NCBI RefSeq assembly: GCF_027307225.1
Contig: NZ_DAHUXJ010000066.1
Coordinates: 1-61,924 of the forward strand
DNA: 61,924 nt
DNA from: Bradyrhizobium sp.
GTDB lineage: Bacteria; Pseudomonadota; Alphaproteobacteria; Rhizobiales; Xanthobacteraceae
Direction: 5' to 3'
Part shown: positions 46,895 to 54,854 of the stretch, piece after piece
Layout of the letters: the number at the start of each line of letters is the position of its first letter
How positions within the stretch are numbered: position 1 is the stretch's first letter
Position numbers and translations under genes: made by a program
The notes under the pieces: model-generated
What the model saw: only the letters and a program-made list of their open reading frames with translations
Database searches by the model: none
Told to the model about the DNA's origin: nothing

Positions 46895-47058
46895 CTAGTG
46901 TGGCGGTTCAGAAGTCCGCATTAATTGTGCCGCGGGTTCGTTATGCGGGCTTCTGAACCAAAGCCACACTAGATCGATATATTCGCTAGTGTCCTTTCGA
47001 TTCCGAAGTTCGAAACGTGGCTCCGTAAATGCTACGAACTTCGGAATCGGGACACTAG
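46895..47058. repeat. Twin-hairpin CTAG element, copy D
   Basis: Hairpin D1 (46895-46972) has outer arms CTAGTGTGGC and GCCACACTAG, inner arms GGTTCAGAAGTCCGCAT and ATGCGGGCTTCTGAACC, and AAA bulged on the 3' side. Spacer ATCGATATATTCG is 13 bases. Hairpin D2 (46986-47058) has CTAGTGTCC and GGACACTAG around GATTCCGAAGTTCG/CGAACTTCGGAATC, with TTTC opposite G on the 5' side. The element starts 4 bases after the CYP102 stop, and its last CTAG supplies the stop codon of the GFA-family gene. Confidence 0.92.
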
Positions 47059-47468
47059 CCTCGTTGCGGCGGCAGTTTCTCGAAGCTCGGCATTCCCTCG
47101 GGGATCAAGTGGAACGCCTGCTTGTCACAGGTGTAGATCGCCGACTGTGGGTTGCCATAAAGCGAGGGATCGTCGAGCGTGCCGGCTTTCACGATCACGG
47201 CCGGTAGTCCGGGCCGGAGCGTGGTTAGATGCGTGCCGCAGTTGGGACAGAACTCGCGCGTGACGGCCTTCTCAAGGTCGCTGCGGCTGAATTTCTTGGG
47301 AGAGCCCTTGCTGTAGCTGAAGCCTTTGACCGGCATAACCATGAAGAAGTTCGGACCGCCGCCGGAGATATATTGGCATTCGCGGCAGTGGCACTGGCCC
47401 TTGAACATCGGATCGCCCTCGGCGACGAAACGCACCTGGCCGCAATAGCATCCGCCTTCCAGTTTCAT
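47055..47468 (-). CDS. GFA family (glutathione-dependent formaldehyde-activating/CENP-V) zinc protein
   Basis: A 137-residue protein with the GFA zinc-binding pattern: CYCG near residue 7, CHCREC near residue 26 and CPNCG near residue 94. Members bind zinc; some act on S-hydroxymethylglutathione, but most are uncharacterised. It begins 18 bases after the hydrolase stop, forming a two-gene operon. The TAG stop is read from the terminal CTAG of twin-hairpin copy D, so the extreme C-terminus may have been set by that insertion. Confidence 0.85.
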   Translation of the reverse strand: MKLEGGCYCGQVRFVAEGDPMFKGQCHCRECQYISGGGPNFFMVMPVKGFSYSKGSPKKFSRSDLEKAVTREFCPNCGTHLTTLRPGLPAVIVKAGTLDDPSLYGNPQSAIYTCDKQAFHLIPEGMPSFEKLPPQRG

Positions 47469-47486
47469 GGCATTCTCCCGTAGCGT

Positions 47487-48458
47487 CTAATGTGTCGTTT
47501 TGATCGATGCGCCATGCGCATGCTGGTCGATCGCATCGATGATCTGCGGCCACATCGGGATTGGCAGCGCGTGGCCCATGCGCTCGATCATGATCAGCTT
47601 CGCCCCCGGAATCGACGCGGCGGTGTCCTTGCCGCCTGCGGGGTGCACCAGCGGATCGACGGTGCCGTGAATGACAAGCGTCGGCACCTTGACGGCGCGG
47701 AGCCGCTGCTTGCGGCTACCGGAGGCGAGAATGGCGCGGAGCTGGCGGCCGACGCCGGCGGGATTAAGCCCGCGGGCGAATGTACGCTCGGCGAGGGCGC
47801 GATCGCGCGCTTCGTCTTCCGGAAAGGCGCCAACGCGCAGGATTTTCCAGGTCTGGCCAAAACGCGCGAGGTATTCTTCTTTCGACTTCGGTGGCGGTGC
47901 CATCAACACGGCCATGGCTTCACGTGTCGGACCGGGAAGTCTTGGGTTGCCCGTCGTCGACATGATGGAGGTGAGCGATCGCACCCGCTGCGGAAACGAG
48001 ATCGCGATTTCCTGGGCGATCATGCCGCCCATAGACGCGCCGACCAGATGCGCCGAGGCGATGCCAAGCGCGTCCATCAGGCCGACGGTATCTTCGGCCA
48101 TGTCGCGCAGCCGATAGGGCGCTTTCACCGGGATCTTGAGAAGACGCAGCTTGAGCATCTCCAGGGCGCCCAACGGTTTGCCGCCGGAAAGCTTGCTGGA
48201 CTGGCCGATGTCGCGGTTGTCAAACCGGATCACATAAAAGCCGTGCGCGGCGAGCTGTTGGCAGAATTCGTCGTGCCAGAGAACCATCTGGGCGCCCAAT
48301 CCCATGATCAGGATCAGCGGTTCCGCGGCCGGATCGCCAAAGGTCTCGTAGCAGAGCTCGATACCGTTGGTGCGCGCCATCTGCGGCGGCTGGTGGGCGG
48401 ACAGGTTCACCTCGGGCGCTTCCTTTGGCACGTTTGGGAGGAAATGTCTCAATGCCAT
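47487..48458 (-). CDS. Alpha/beta hydrolase
   Basis: A 323-residue alpha/beta hydrolase with nucleophile elbow GASMGG, acid in HGTVDPLVHPAGG and base in GHALP. The oxyanion region reads LIMGLGAQMVLWHDEF. ATG 48458 gives the longest protein; ATG 48380 (MARTNGIELCYE) would remove 26 poorly conserved residues and neither has a strong ribosome binding site. The substrate is unknown. It is divergent from the PHA genes and upstream of the GFA gene. Confidence 0.82.
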   Translation of the reverse strand: MALRHFLPNVPKEAPEVNLSAHQPPQMARTNGIELCYETFGDPAAEPLILIMGLGAQMVLWHDEFCQQLAAHGFYVIRFDNRDIGQSSKLSGGKPLGALEMLKLRLLKIPVKAPYRLRDMAEDTVGLMDALGIASAHLVGASMGGMIAQEIAISFPQRVRSLTSIMSTTGNPRLPGPTREAMAVLMAPPPKSKEEYLARFGQTWKILRVGAFPEDEARDRALAERTFARGLNPAGVGRQLRAILASGSRKQRLRAVKVPTLVIHGTVDPLVHPAGGKDTAASIPGAKLIMIERMGHALPIPMWPQIIDAIDQHAHGASIKTTH

Positions 48459-48645
48459 TTTATGGCACGCTTTTTCGCGTTGCAGAAGCAGCCCCGCGCT
48501 AAATTGAAGCCATGCGGTTGACCGGCCTCACGCAACGGTGTGGTATTAGAGGGATCATTGAGGCAGCTTTCCCGTTTCACGGAATAAGCCAGCCGATTTG
48601 TCGACCTAACCGACGTTGATGTCGTGGTCATGCTGGAGAACGCCG

Positions 48646-49026
48646 ATGGCAGACAAAAGCAACGATCCGGTCGCGCTATGGCAGAACATGATCGGCGAGA
48701 TGGAGAAGGGCTTTAACGCTTTCGCCAATCAGGCGATGGGGTCTCCGGAATTCAGCAAGGTCGTCAACCAGGTTGGCGGAGCGACCGCGGGTGCGCAAAA
48801 ACAGCTCAGCGAGCTCATGGAAAAATACCTTCTCTCCATGAATCTGCCGAGCCGCTCCCAGATGGTCGGCATGGCCGAGCGGCTGCAATCGATCGAAGGT
48901 CAGCTCAACGAGATCAAGGCGATGCTGCATCAGATGCGGGGCGCATCGGCCAGTGCATCCAGCGGATATGCACCCAGGCCGCCGCGCACCAAGCGGCCGC
49001 CGCCTGCGAGCGGAGAGCCCAAATGA
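48646..49026 (+). CDS. PhaE-like PHA synthase small subunit (short)
   Basis: A 126-residue helical protein: DPVALWQNMIGEMEKGFNAF, then GGATAGAQKQLSELMEKYL and the segment NLPSRSQMVGMAERLQSIEG, which matches the C-terminal end of PhaE, the non-catalytic partner of class III PHA synthases. It is only about a third of the length of classical PhaE. The tail is rich in Pro and basic residues (PRPPRTKRPPP). GGAG lies 8 bases before the ATG, and its stop overlaps phaC (ATGA). A phasin-like or granule-anchoring role is the alternative reading. Confidence 0.75.
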   Translation: MADKSNDPVALWQNMIGEMEKGFNAFANQAMGSPEFSKVVNQVGGATAGAQKQLSELMEKYLLSMNLPSRSQMVGMAERLQSIEGQLNEIKAMLHQMRGASASASSGYAPRPPRTKRPPPASGEPK

Positions 49027-50120
49027 AACCGGCCTCCGCTCCCGATCTTGCAGGTTTCGACCTTGCTTCGATCCCCGAGCGGATTCAGTCCGAGGTTCAG
49101 CGCGCGATCCAGCGCAGCATCAAGGGCGTCGAATACATCTCGACATCGGGACCCTCGCTCGGCTCGACCCCGAAAGACATTCTCAGCGTCCGCGGCACGA
49201 TGAATCTCTATCACTATCGGCCGATCGCGGATGAAATCTACCGCGTGCCGATCCTGATCGTGATGGCAACGACCAACCGCGGCTACATTCTCGACATGGT
49301 GCCCGGCCAGAGCTTCATCGAGTTTCTGTTGAAGCGCGGCTACGACGTCTACATGCTGGATTGGAGTGCGCCGAAGCCGGAAGAGAAAAATTTGCGGATG
49401 GAGGACTATGTCCTCGACTTCATTCCGGATTGCATCCGCAGCGTTCAGCGGGATTCCGGCGAGCACGACGTCACCGTGATCGGCTATTGCTTCGGCGGCG
49501 TGCTGTCGCTGCTTTACGGTTCGATCTTTGCCGGCGGGCCGATGAAGAACCTGATCTGTTTTACCACGCCGATCGATTTCCGGGGCATGAAGCTGTTCCA
49601 GAATTTTTCCGACCGCCGTTACTTCGATGTCGATCGCCTCGTCGACAGCATCGGCAACGTGCCGCCGGAGATGATCCTTTCGTCCTTCGAAATGCTGCGT
49701 CCGGCCTCGCGTGCGGCGAGCCAGGTGCAGCTGTGGGAAAACATCTGGAACGACGAGTTCGTGAAGTCGTACCGCATGTTCGACCGCTGGGCGACCGATA
49801 CGCTGCCGCTCGCGGGCGAATACTTCCGCTCCATCACCAAGGATCTGATGTGGGACAACAAGCTCTTTAGCGACACCATGACGGTCGGCGGGAGGAAGGC
49901 CGACATCGCCAATATCAAGGTGCCGATCCTGCATGCGGTCGCCGAACACGACCACATCGTTCCCTACGAGGCGGCGAAACCGCTGATCGAGAAGATCGGC
50001 TCGACCGACAAGGAAGAGGTGATCCTCAAGGGCGGCCATGTCAGCCTGGTCGCCGGCCCCAACGCCATCCGCCGCCTCTGGCCCAAACTCGATTCCTGGC
50101 TTTGCGAGAGATCGACATGA
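49023..50120 (+). CDS. phaC: Polyhydroxyalkanoate synthase, class III-type PhaC
   Basis: A 365-residue PHA synthase, close to the roughly 355 residues of class III PhaC and much shorter than class I enzymes. The lipase-like box carries Cys: GYCFGG with Cys156; the other catalytic residues are Asp310 in EHDHIVP and His339 in GGHVSLVAG. It polymerises (R)-3-hydroxyacyl-CoA, mainly 3-hydroxybutyryl-CoA, at the granule surface. The start overlaps the phaE-like stop and its stop overlaps the GNAT start, so three proteins are co-translated. Confidence 0.9.
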   Translation: MKPASAPDLAGFDLASIPERIQSEVQRAIQRSIKGVEYISTSGPSLGSTPKDILSVRGTMNLYHYRPIADEIYRVPILIVMATTNRGYILDMVPGQSFIEFLLKRGYDVYMLDWSAPKPEEKNLRMEDYVLDFIPDCIRSVQRDSGEHDVTVIGYCFGGVLSLLYGSIFAGGPMKNLICFTTPIDFRGMKLFQNFSDRRYFDVDRLVDSIGNVPPEMILSSFEMLRPASRAASQVQLWENIWNDEFVKSYRMFDRWATDTLPLAGEYFRSITKDLMWDNKLFSDTMTVGGRKADIANIKVPILHAVAEHDHIVPYEAAKPLIEKIGSTDKEEVILKGGHVSLVAGPNAIRRLWPKLDSWLCERST

Positions 50121-50713
50121 GCGAGACACGTTCCTATCCGCGCCGCGTTAATACGGAAGCCGGCGAAATCGAATTCGATCTGATGCGGCGGGCCGACGAA
50201 GCCGCCGTGCTGAAGTTCGCGAAGGCGCTACCGGTGCACGACCTCCTGTTCCTGCCGCGCAATATCAGCCAGCCGAAAGTGCTGTCGGCCTGGATCAACG
50301 AGATCGAGCGCGGCGACATCGTCAGTCTGCTCGCGCGCAAAGGTGGCGCGGTGGTCGGTTGCGGCACCCTGGTGAGGGATTCCCATTCCTGGTCGCCCCA
50401 TGTCGGCGAAATCCGGATGGTGGTGTCGCTCGACGTGCGTGGGAAGGGGGTTGGGAGGGCACTCTCTCAGGAGACCTTTGCGCTGGCGCTGAGTTCGGGC
50501 CTGGAAAAACTGTCGGCGCAGATGACCGTCGACCAGCGTGCGGCAATTGCGCTGTTCGAAAGCCTCGGTTTCAAGGCTGAGGCGCTGCTGCGCGACCATG
50601 TCCGGGACGCCGGTGGCCAGAAGCACGACATCGTCGTGCTGGGGCATAACGTGGCGCAAGTTCGGGCACAGCTGGAGGCCTATGGCCTGCCGGGGGCGGT
50701 TACATCCTCCTGA
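50117..50713 (+). CDS. GNAT family acetyltransferase
   Basis: A 198-residue GNAT protein. The acetyl-CoA pyrophosphate loop is in MVVSLDVRGKGVGRALSQ near residue 105, followed by FESLGF typical of motif B. ATG 50117 overlaps the phaC stop by 4 bases. Protein or small-molecule acetylation linked to PHA metabolism is an inference from coupling; the acceptor is unknown. Confidence 0.82.
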   Translation: MSETRSYPRRVNTEAGEIEFDLMRRADEAAVLKFAKALPVHDLLFLPRNISQPKVLSAWINEIERGDIVSLLARKGGAVVGCGTLVRDSHSWSPHVGEIRMVVSLDVRGKGVGRALSQETFALALSSGLEKLSAQMTVDQRAAIALFESLGFKAEALLRDHVRDAGGQKHDIVVLGHNVAQVRAQLEAYGLPGAVTSS

Positions 50714-50771
50714 AAGGGCATAACGGGCTGGTTTGACGGGAAAATTGCCCCCCATTTTGGTTGTTCCCAAG

Positions 50772-50787
50772 ATCACGAATTCGTGAT
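50772..50787. promoter_or_regulatory. 16-bp perfect palindrome upstream of the phasin gene
   Basis: ATCACGAATTCGTGAT is a perfect palindrome about 120 bases before the phasin start. It may bind a dimeric regulator other than PhaR. No protein is assigned. Confidence 0.5.
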
Positions 50788-50790
50788 ATC

Positions 50791-50820
50791 GCGATGCAAC
50801 ATCAATATTGCATCGCACCA
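50791..50820 (+). promoter_or_regulatory. PhaR-type operator within an inverted repeat
   Basis: GCGATGCAA (50791-50799) and TTGCATCGC (50808-50816) are perfect inverted repeats 8 bases apart. The right arm extends into TGCATCGCACCA (50809-50820), which fits TGCRNYGCASMA, the PhaR-binding consensus that I recall for Bradyrhizobium diazoefficiens. PhaR represses phasin genes until PHB granules titrate it. A -35-like TTGCAT (50808-50813) and TATAAG (50833-50838) lie 19 bases apart, so bound PhaR would cover the promoter. Confidence 0.65.
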
Positions 50821-50903
50821 TTAACCGTGCCATATAAGTGTTGCCCCGGGCCAAGCGGACGGGGTGAGCCCATAGCTCAAACCCTGAGGATGAGGAGAAC
50901 CCC

Positions 50904-51380
50904 ATGACCACCGAGACCAATTCCGTGTTCGGCAGCTTCAAAGAAGTCTTTGCGCCCGTGACCGAAGCTTTCAAGAACTTCCAGAACCTGGAAGTGCCGG
51001 AGGCTGCCCGTGAATTCGTGAAGAAGCAGGCCGAGACCGCCAAGGTGCGCGCCGCCGACTTCTACGCCGGTTCGGAGAAGGCCAGCGAAGTGTTCGAATC
51101 CGCCGTGACCGGTTCGGTCAGCGAAGCCGCCAAGATCGGCCGCAACATCCAGCAGGCGCTCTACCAGGATGCCGAGACGTTCTTCGCCGGTATCGACAAG
51201 CTCGCTTCTGCGAAATCGATCAACGAAGCCGTCCAGATCCAGTCGGACCTGCTCCGCGCCCACGGCGAGACCATCGTGTCGCGCGCCAAGGCGTCGACCG
51301 AGTATTTCGGCAAGCTCGTCAGCGAAGGTGCGAAGACCGCGCAGGACAACCTGACCAAGGTTTACACCAAGACTGCCTGA
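50904..51380 (+). CDS. phaP: Phasin (PHA granule-associated protein)
   Basis: A 158-residue amphipathic helical phasin that coats PHA granules. The opening SVFGSFKEVFAPVTEAFKNF and the Ala-rich body with NEAVQIQSDLLRAHGETIVS are typical of alphaproteobacterial Phasin_2 proteins. GAGGAG lies just before the ATG. It has its own promoter with a PhaR-type site, a strong intrinsic terminator, and follows the PHA synthase operon by 190 bases. Confidence 0.92.
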   Translation: MTTETNSVFGSFKEVFAPVTEAFKNFQNLEVPEAAREFVKKQAETAKVRAADFYAGSEKASEVFESAVTGSVSEAAKIGRNIQQALYQDAETFFAGIDKLASAKSINEAVQIQSDLLRAHGETIVSRAKASTEYFGKLVSEGAKTAQDNLTKVYTKTA

Positions 51381-51412
51381 TCGCTCTTTCCGTAGCGTCG
51401 CGTTGTTTCTGA

Positions 51413-51438
51413 GGCCCGCTTTGCGGGCCTTCTTTTTT
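51413..51438 (+). terminator. Intrinsic terminator of the phasin gene
   Basis: GGCCCGC-TTT-GCGGGCC followed by TTCTTTTTT is a textbook rho-independent terminator 33 bases after the phasin stop. It is the clearest terminator in the window and agrees with a single-gene, highly expressed unit. Confidence 0.92.
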
Positions 51439-51606
51439 GCGCTGCACGGATTGTTGCGGAGAGGGGGATTCCCGGCTTTGCAAGAGGCGCCCCCGCTGAA
51501 TTTTCCGACCCTTTGTGACCCCGGCTCTTGTCCCGTCCGGAGGCAACCGCTTGAATGATGGAATCAGCGCCATAGCTTTTAGGACTGAGCCTGAGAGGGA
51601 GACACG

Positions 51607-52374
51607 ATGTCCGCGACCGCCCAGACGCTTCGCCCGCCGTCAAAGACCCTGATGTTTCTCGAGGGCCGGGCCATTCACGAGTTCGGTGCATTCCTCGGAG
51701 CCTTGCCGCTGTTGAGCCTGGCGCCGCGTGGCGACGGACATCCGGTGCTGGTGCTTCCCGGGCTTGTCGCCTCCGATGTTTCGACCCGGCCGCTCCGTAG
51801 CTTTCTGAAGAACAAGGGGTACGCCGTGAGCGGCTGGCGGCAGGGCCGCAATCTCGGCTTGCGCCACGGTGTGCAGGAGGCGATGGTCGATCTCGTGCAC
51901 GAGCTCAGCGACGCGCATGGACGCAAGGTCAGCCTGGTTGGCTGGAGCCTCGGCGGCCTTTATGCGCGGCAGCTTGCCAAGATGATGCCCGAGCGGGTGC
52001 GTTCAGTGATCACGCTTGGCAGTCCCTTCGCCGGTCACCCGAAGGCGACCAATGCGTGGCGCGTCTATGAGTTCGCCAGCGGTCGCCGCGCCGAGGAGGA
52101 CCATCGTTTCGGCGGAGCGCTGTCGGAGCCGCCGCCGGTGCCGACCACCGCGATCTTCAGCCGCACCGACGGTATCTGCGCCTGGCAGGGCTGCATGGAG
52201 AAATCGTCATCGATCGCGGAAAGCATCGAGGTCGAAAGCAGCCATTGCGGCATGGGTCATCATCCCGCCGTCGTTTATGCGGTGGCCGATCGCCTCGCGC
52301 AGGCCGAAGGCCAGTGGAAGCCGTTCGATCGGACGGGCTGGCGCAGCTTGGTCTATCCCGACCCGAACCGGTAG
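51607..52374 (+). CDS. Alpha/beta hydrolase (lipase/esterase-like), paralogue 2
   Basis: A 255-residue hydrolase paralogous to the one at 40122. GWSLGG holds nucleophile Ser114; the acid is likely Asp in SRTDGICAW and the base in the His-rich SSHCGMGHHPAV segment. AGGGAG precedes the start. It lies between the phasin gene and the paa regulator, after the phasin terminator. Its place next to PHA genes, like paralogue 1 next to the acyltransferase, suggests that it acts on storage polymers or lipids; this is not shown by motifs. Confidence 0.82.
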   Translation: MSATAQTLRPPSKTLMFLEGRAIHEFGAFLGALPLLSLAPRGDGHPVLVLPGLVASDVSTRPLRSFLKNKGYAVSGWRQGRNLGLRHGVQEAMVDLVHELSDAHGRKVSLVGWSLGGLYARQLAKMMPERVRSVITLGSPFAGHPKATNAWRVYEFASGRRAEEDHRFGGALSEPPPVPTTAIFSRTDGICAWQGCMEKSSSIAESIEVESSHCGMGHHPAVVYAVADRLAQAEGQWKPFDRTGWRSLVYPDPNR

Positions 52375-52389
52375 ATCTGTGCATCTCTT

Positions 52390-52530
52390 ACCTCGCCCCG
52401 CTTGCGGGGAGAGGTCGGATCGCGAAGCGGATCCGGGTGAGGGGGACTCTCACGGAGCGCATCTTTCACCACCCATGCGGAAACTGCCCCTTGTCCCGAC
52501 CTCCTCCCCGCAAGCGGGAGAAGGGAAAGG
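52390..52530. repeat. GC-rich palindromic repeats upstream of paaX
   Basis: CCTCGCCCCGC-TTGC-GGGGAGAGG, GGATC-GCGAAGC-GGATCC and a final CTCCCCGCAAGCGGGAG form a tandem of hairpins typical of rhizobial intergenic repeats. They fill most of the 225-base gap before paaX. Confidence 0.7.
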
Positions 52531-52599
52531 CGCGCCCTCGAAAACCTGGGGCGTGCTCCCGCATTTTCGAGAATCCGCAAAACGCGGTATGCGTTTAGT

Positions 52600-53466
52600 A
52601 TGACGCAGCCGCTTGCCCGCATCGTCGATCAGCTAAAGCGCGAACCTTCGCGCACCGGCTCGATCGTCATCACCGTGTTTGGCGACGCCATCGTGCCGCG
52701 CGGCGGCTCGGTCTGGCTTGGGACGCTGCTGAAATTCTTCGAAGCACTTGATATCGACGGTAGCGTCGTGCGCACGGCGATGTCGCGGCTGGCAGCCGAT
52801 GGCTGGCTGGAGCGCGAGAAGGTCGGCCGCAACAGCTTCTATCGTCTGGCGGCAAGCGGCCGTCGAACTTTCGAGGCGGCGACGCGGCACATCTATGATC
52901 CGCAGCCATCCGACTGGAGCGGGCGGTTCGAACTGCTTTTGATTGCCAAGGCGGCTGATCGCGATGCCTCGCGTGAGGCGCTGCGCAATGCCGGCTTTGG
53001 CAGTCCGTTGCCGGGCGTTTGGGTTGCGCCGTCAGGCGTTCCGGTTCCGGAAGAGGCTGCTTCTGCGATCCGGCTGGAAGTATCGGCGGAGGACGAGAGC
53101 GGCCGACGTCTGCTTTCCGAAAGCTGGCCGCTGGAGCGCACCGCCGACGCCTATCTGAAGTTCATGAAAATGTTCGAGCCGTTGCGAGCCCGGCTCGACC
53201 GCCGCGCAGCCCTGTCGGAACTCGAAGCCTTCACGGCGCGGATCTTGCTGATCCATCATTACCGGAGGGTGGTGCTGCGCGATCCCTTGCTCCCATTGGC
53301 GCTGCTGCCCAAGAATTGGCCGGGAAAAGCTGCGCGTGGGCTGTGCAGGGAGGTCTATCGCGCAGTGTTGCCGGCCTCCGAGCAATGGCTCGACCATCAC
53401 GGCCTGAACGAAAGCGGCGCATTGCCGGCGGCGGCCGCGGACCTAGCGCGCCGGTTCCGCGATTAA
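52600..53466 (+). CDS. paaX: PaaX, phenylacetyl-CoA-responsive repressor
   Basis: A 288-residue repressor of phenylacetate genes. The N-terminal winged helix includes ARGGSVWLGTLL-like PRGGSVWLGTLLKFFEAL and SVVRTAMSRLAADGWLERE near residues 48-66; the C-terminal part has LIHHYRRVVLRDPLLP, a PaaX hallmark. It releases DNA when phenylacetyl-CoA binds. It lies 73 bases upstream of paaA in the same direction, and an inverted repeat in that gap is its probable target. Confidence 0.92.
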   Translation: MTQPLARIVDQLKREPSRTGSIVITVFGDAIVPRGGSVWLGTLLKFFEALDIDGSVVRTAMSRLAADGWLEREKVGRNSFYRLAASGRRTFEAATRHIYDPQPSDWSGRFELLLIAKAADRDASREALRNAGFGSPLPGVWVAPSGVPVPEEAASAIRLEVSAEDESGRRLLSESWPLERTADAYLKFMKMFEPLRARLDRRAALSELEAFTARILLIHHYRRVVLRDPLLPLALLPKNWPGKAARGLCREVYRAVLPASEQWLDHHGLNESGALPAAAADLARRFRD

Positions 53467-53492
53467 TATGTTACAAAAACGTGTTGCAATTT

Positions 53493-53523
53493 GATAATTT
53501 TGTTATACGTTAAACGATAACAA
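53493..53523 (+). promoter_or_regulatory. paaA promoter and candidate PaaX operator
   Basis: TTGTTAT-A-CG (53500-53509) mirrors CGATAACAA (53515-53523) with one unpaired A, giving an imperfect palindrome. It begins just after GATAAT (53493-53498), a good -10 match, with a weak -35 TTACAA at 53471-53476 (16-base spacing). Bound repressor would sit on the start of transcription. The assignment to PaaX rests on position. Confidence 0.55.
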
Positions 53524-53539
53524 CTCCGGAGGCTGGCGC

Positions 53540-54550
53540 ATGTACACCCAAGCCCTCAATGATCAGGCGCTTAATAGTTCGGAAAGTGAGGGGCGCGTCG
53601 TCGAGGACGCCGCGCGGGCGGCGCAGTTTCAGGCGCGGATCGATGCCGAAGAGCGGATCGAGCCGAACGACTGGATGCCGGGCGCCTATCGCAGGACGCT
53701 GACGCGGCAGATTTCGCAGCACGCGCATTCGGAAATCGTCGGGATGCTGCCGGAAGGCAACTGGATTACGCGTGCGCCGTCGCTGCGCCGCAAGGCAGCA
53801 CTTCTGGCGAAGGTTCAGGATGAATGCGGCCATGGCCTCTATCTCTATGCCGCCGCCGAAACGCTGGGCACTTCCCGCGAAGAGCTCGTCGACCAGATGC
53901 TCGCCGGCAAGGCCAAGTATTCGTCCATCTTCAACTACCCGACGCTGACCTGGGCCGATATCGGCGTGATCGGCTGGCTGGTCGATGGTGCAGCGATCAT
54001 GAACCAGATTCCGCTGTGCCGTTGTTCCTATGGTCCCTATGCGCGCGCGATGATCCGCGTGTGCAAGGAGGAATCTTTCCATCAGCGCCAGGGTTACGAG
54101 ATCATGCTGATGCTTTCCCGCGGCTCGGCTGAGCAGAAGGCGATGGCGCAGGACGCGCTTGATCGCTGGTGGTGGCCGGTCTTGATGATGTTCGGTCCGC
54201 CGGACAGCGCGAGCCAGCACAGCGACACCTCGACGCGCTGGAAGATCAAGCGCTTCTCCAATGACGAACTGCGTCAGAAATTCATCGATGCAACGGTGCC
54301 GCAGGCGCACTATCTCGGACTTGCGATCCCGGATCCCGGCATGAAGCTGAACGAAGCGACCGGCCACTGGGAATACAGCGCGATCGACTGGACCGAGTTC
54401 AAACAAGTGCTCGCCGGCAACGGCCCATGCAACCGCGACCGAATGGCGGCGCGGCGCAAGGCGCATGAAGAGGGCGCCTGGGTGCGCGAGGCCGCCGCGG
54501 CTTACGCCGGAAAGCGCCGGCAACGCGCCGTGGTGCAAGCATCTGAATAG
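53540..54550 (+). CDS. paaA: Phenylacetyl-CoA epoxidase subunit A (catalytic, di-iron)
   Basis: A 336-residue catalytic subunit of the ring-1,2-phenylacetyl-CoA epoxidase. Di-iron ligands are expected in [13 protein letters not shown] near residue 93 and [13 protein letters not shown] near residue 175, both present. CGGAGG lies 8 bases before the ATG. It works with PaaB, C and E, and PaaD helps assembly. It is the first gene of the operon under the PaaX-type operator. Confidence 0.95.
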   Translation: MYTQALNDQALNSSESEGRVVEDAARAAQFQARIDAEERIEPNDWMPGAYRRTLTRQISQHAHSEIVGMLPEGNWITRAPSLRRKAALLAKVQDECGHGLYLYAAAETLGTSREELVDQMLAGKAKYSSIFNYPTLTWADIGVIGWLVDGAAIMNQIPLCRCSYGPYARAMIRVCKEESFHQRQGYEIMLMLSRGSAEQKAMAQDALDRWWWPVLMMFGPPDSASQHSDTSTRWKIKRFSNDELRQKFIDATVPQAHYLGLAIPDPGMKLNEATGHWEYSAIDWTEFKQVLAGNGPCNRDRMAARRKAHEEGAWVREAAAAYAGKRRQRAVVQASE

Positions 54551-54559
54551 GAGATCGCC

Positions 54560-54847
54560 GTGGCCACGCCGATCACGCCACTCTGGGAAGTTTTCATTCG
54601 AAGCCGCAACGGTCTTGCACACAAGCATGTCGGATCGCTGCATGCGGCCGACGCGACGCTCGCGCTCCAGGCTGCCCGTGACGTCTACACCCGACGTGGC
54701 GAGGGGCGATCGATCTGGGTGGTGCCCTCAAGCGCCATCACCGCGTCCGACCCGGCCGATAAGGGCATGATGTTCGAGCCGGCGGAATCGAAGATCTACC
54801 GCCATCCGACTTTTTACGAGGTACCCGACGAAGTCGGGCATATGTGA
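54560..54847 (+). CDS. paaB: Phenylacetyl-CoA epoxidase subunit B
   Basis: A 95-residue PaaB subunit, normal length, with WEVFIRSRNGLAHKHVGSLH at the N-terminus and ARDVYTRRGEGRSIWVVPS in the middle, both characteristic. It bridges PaaAC units in the epoxidase. It follows paaA by 9 bases; a palindromic repeat separates it from paaC. Confidence 0.95.
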   Translation: MATPITPLWEVFIRSRNGLAHKHVGSLHAADATLALQAARDVYTRRGEGRSIWVVPSSAITASDPADKGMMFEPAESKIYRHPTFYEVPDEVGHM

Positions 54848-54854
54848 TTTTAAC

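Noticed and set aside
48461..48480. Sigma-54-like site TGGCAC...CGC upstream of the phaE-like gene
   Set aside because: The spacing between the GG and GC elements is one base too long, and sigma-54 sites do not tolerate this.
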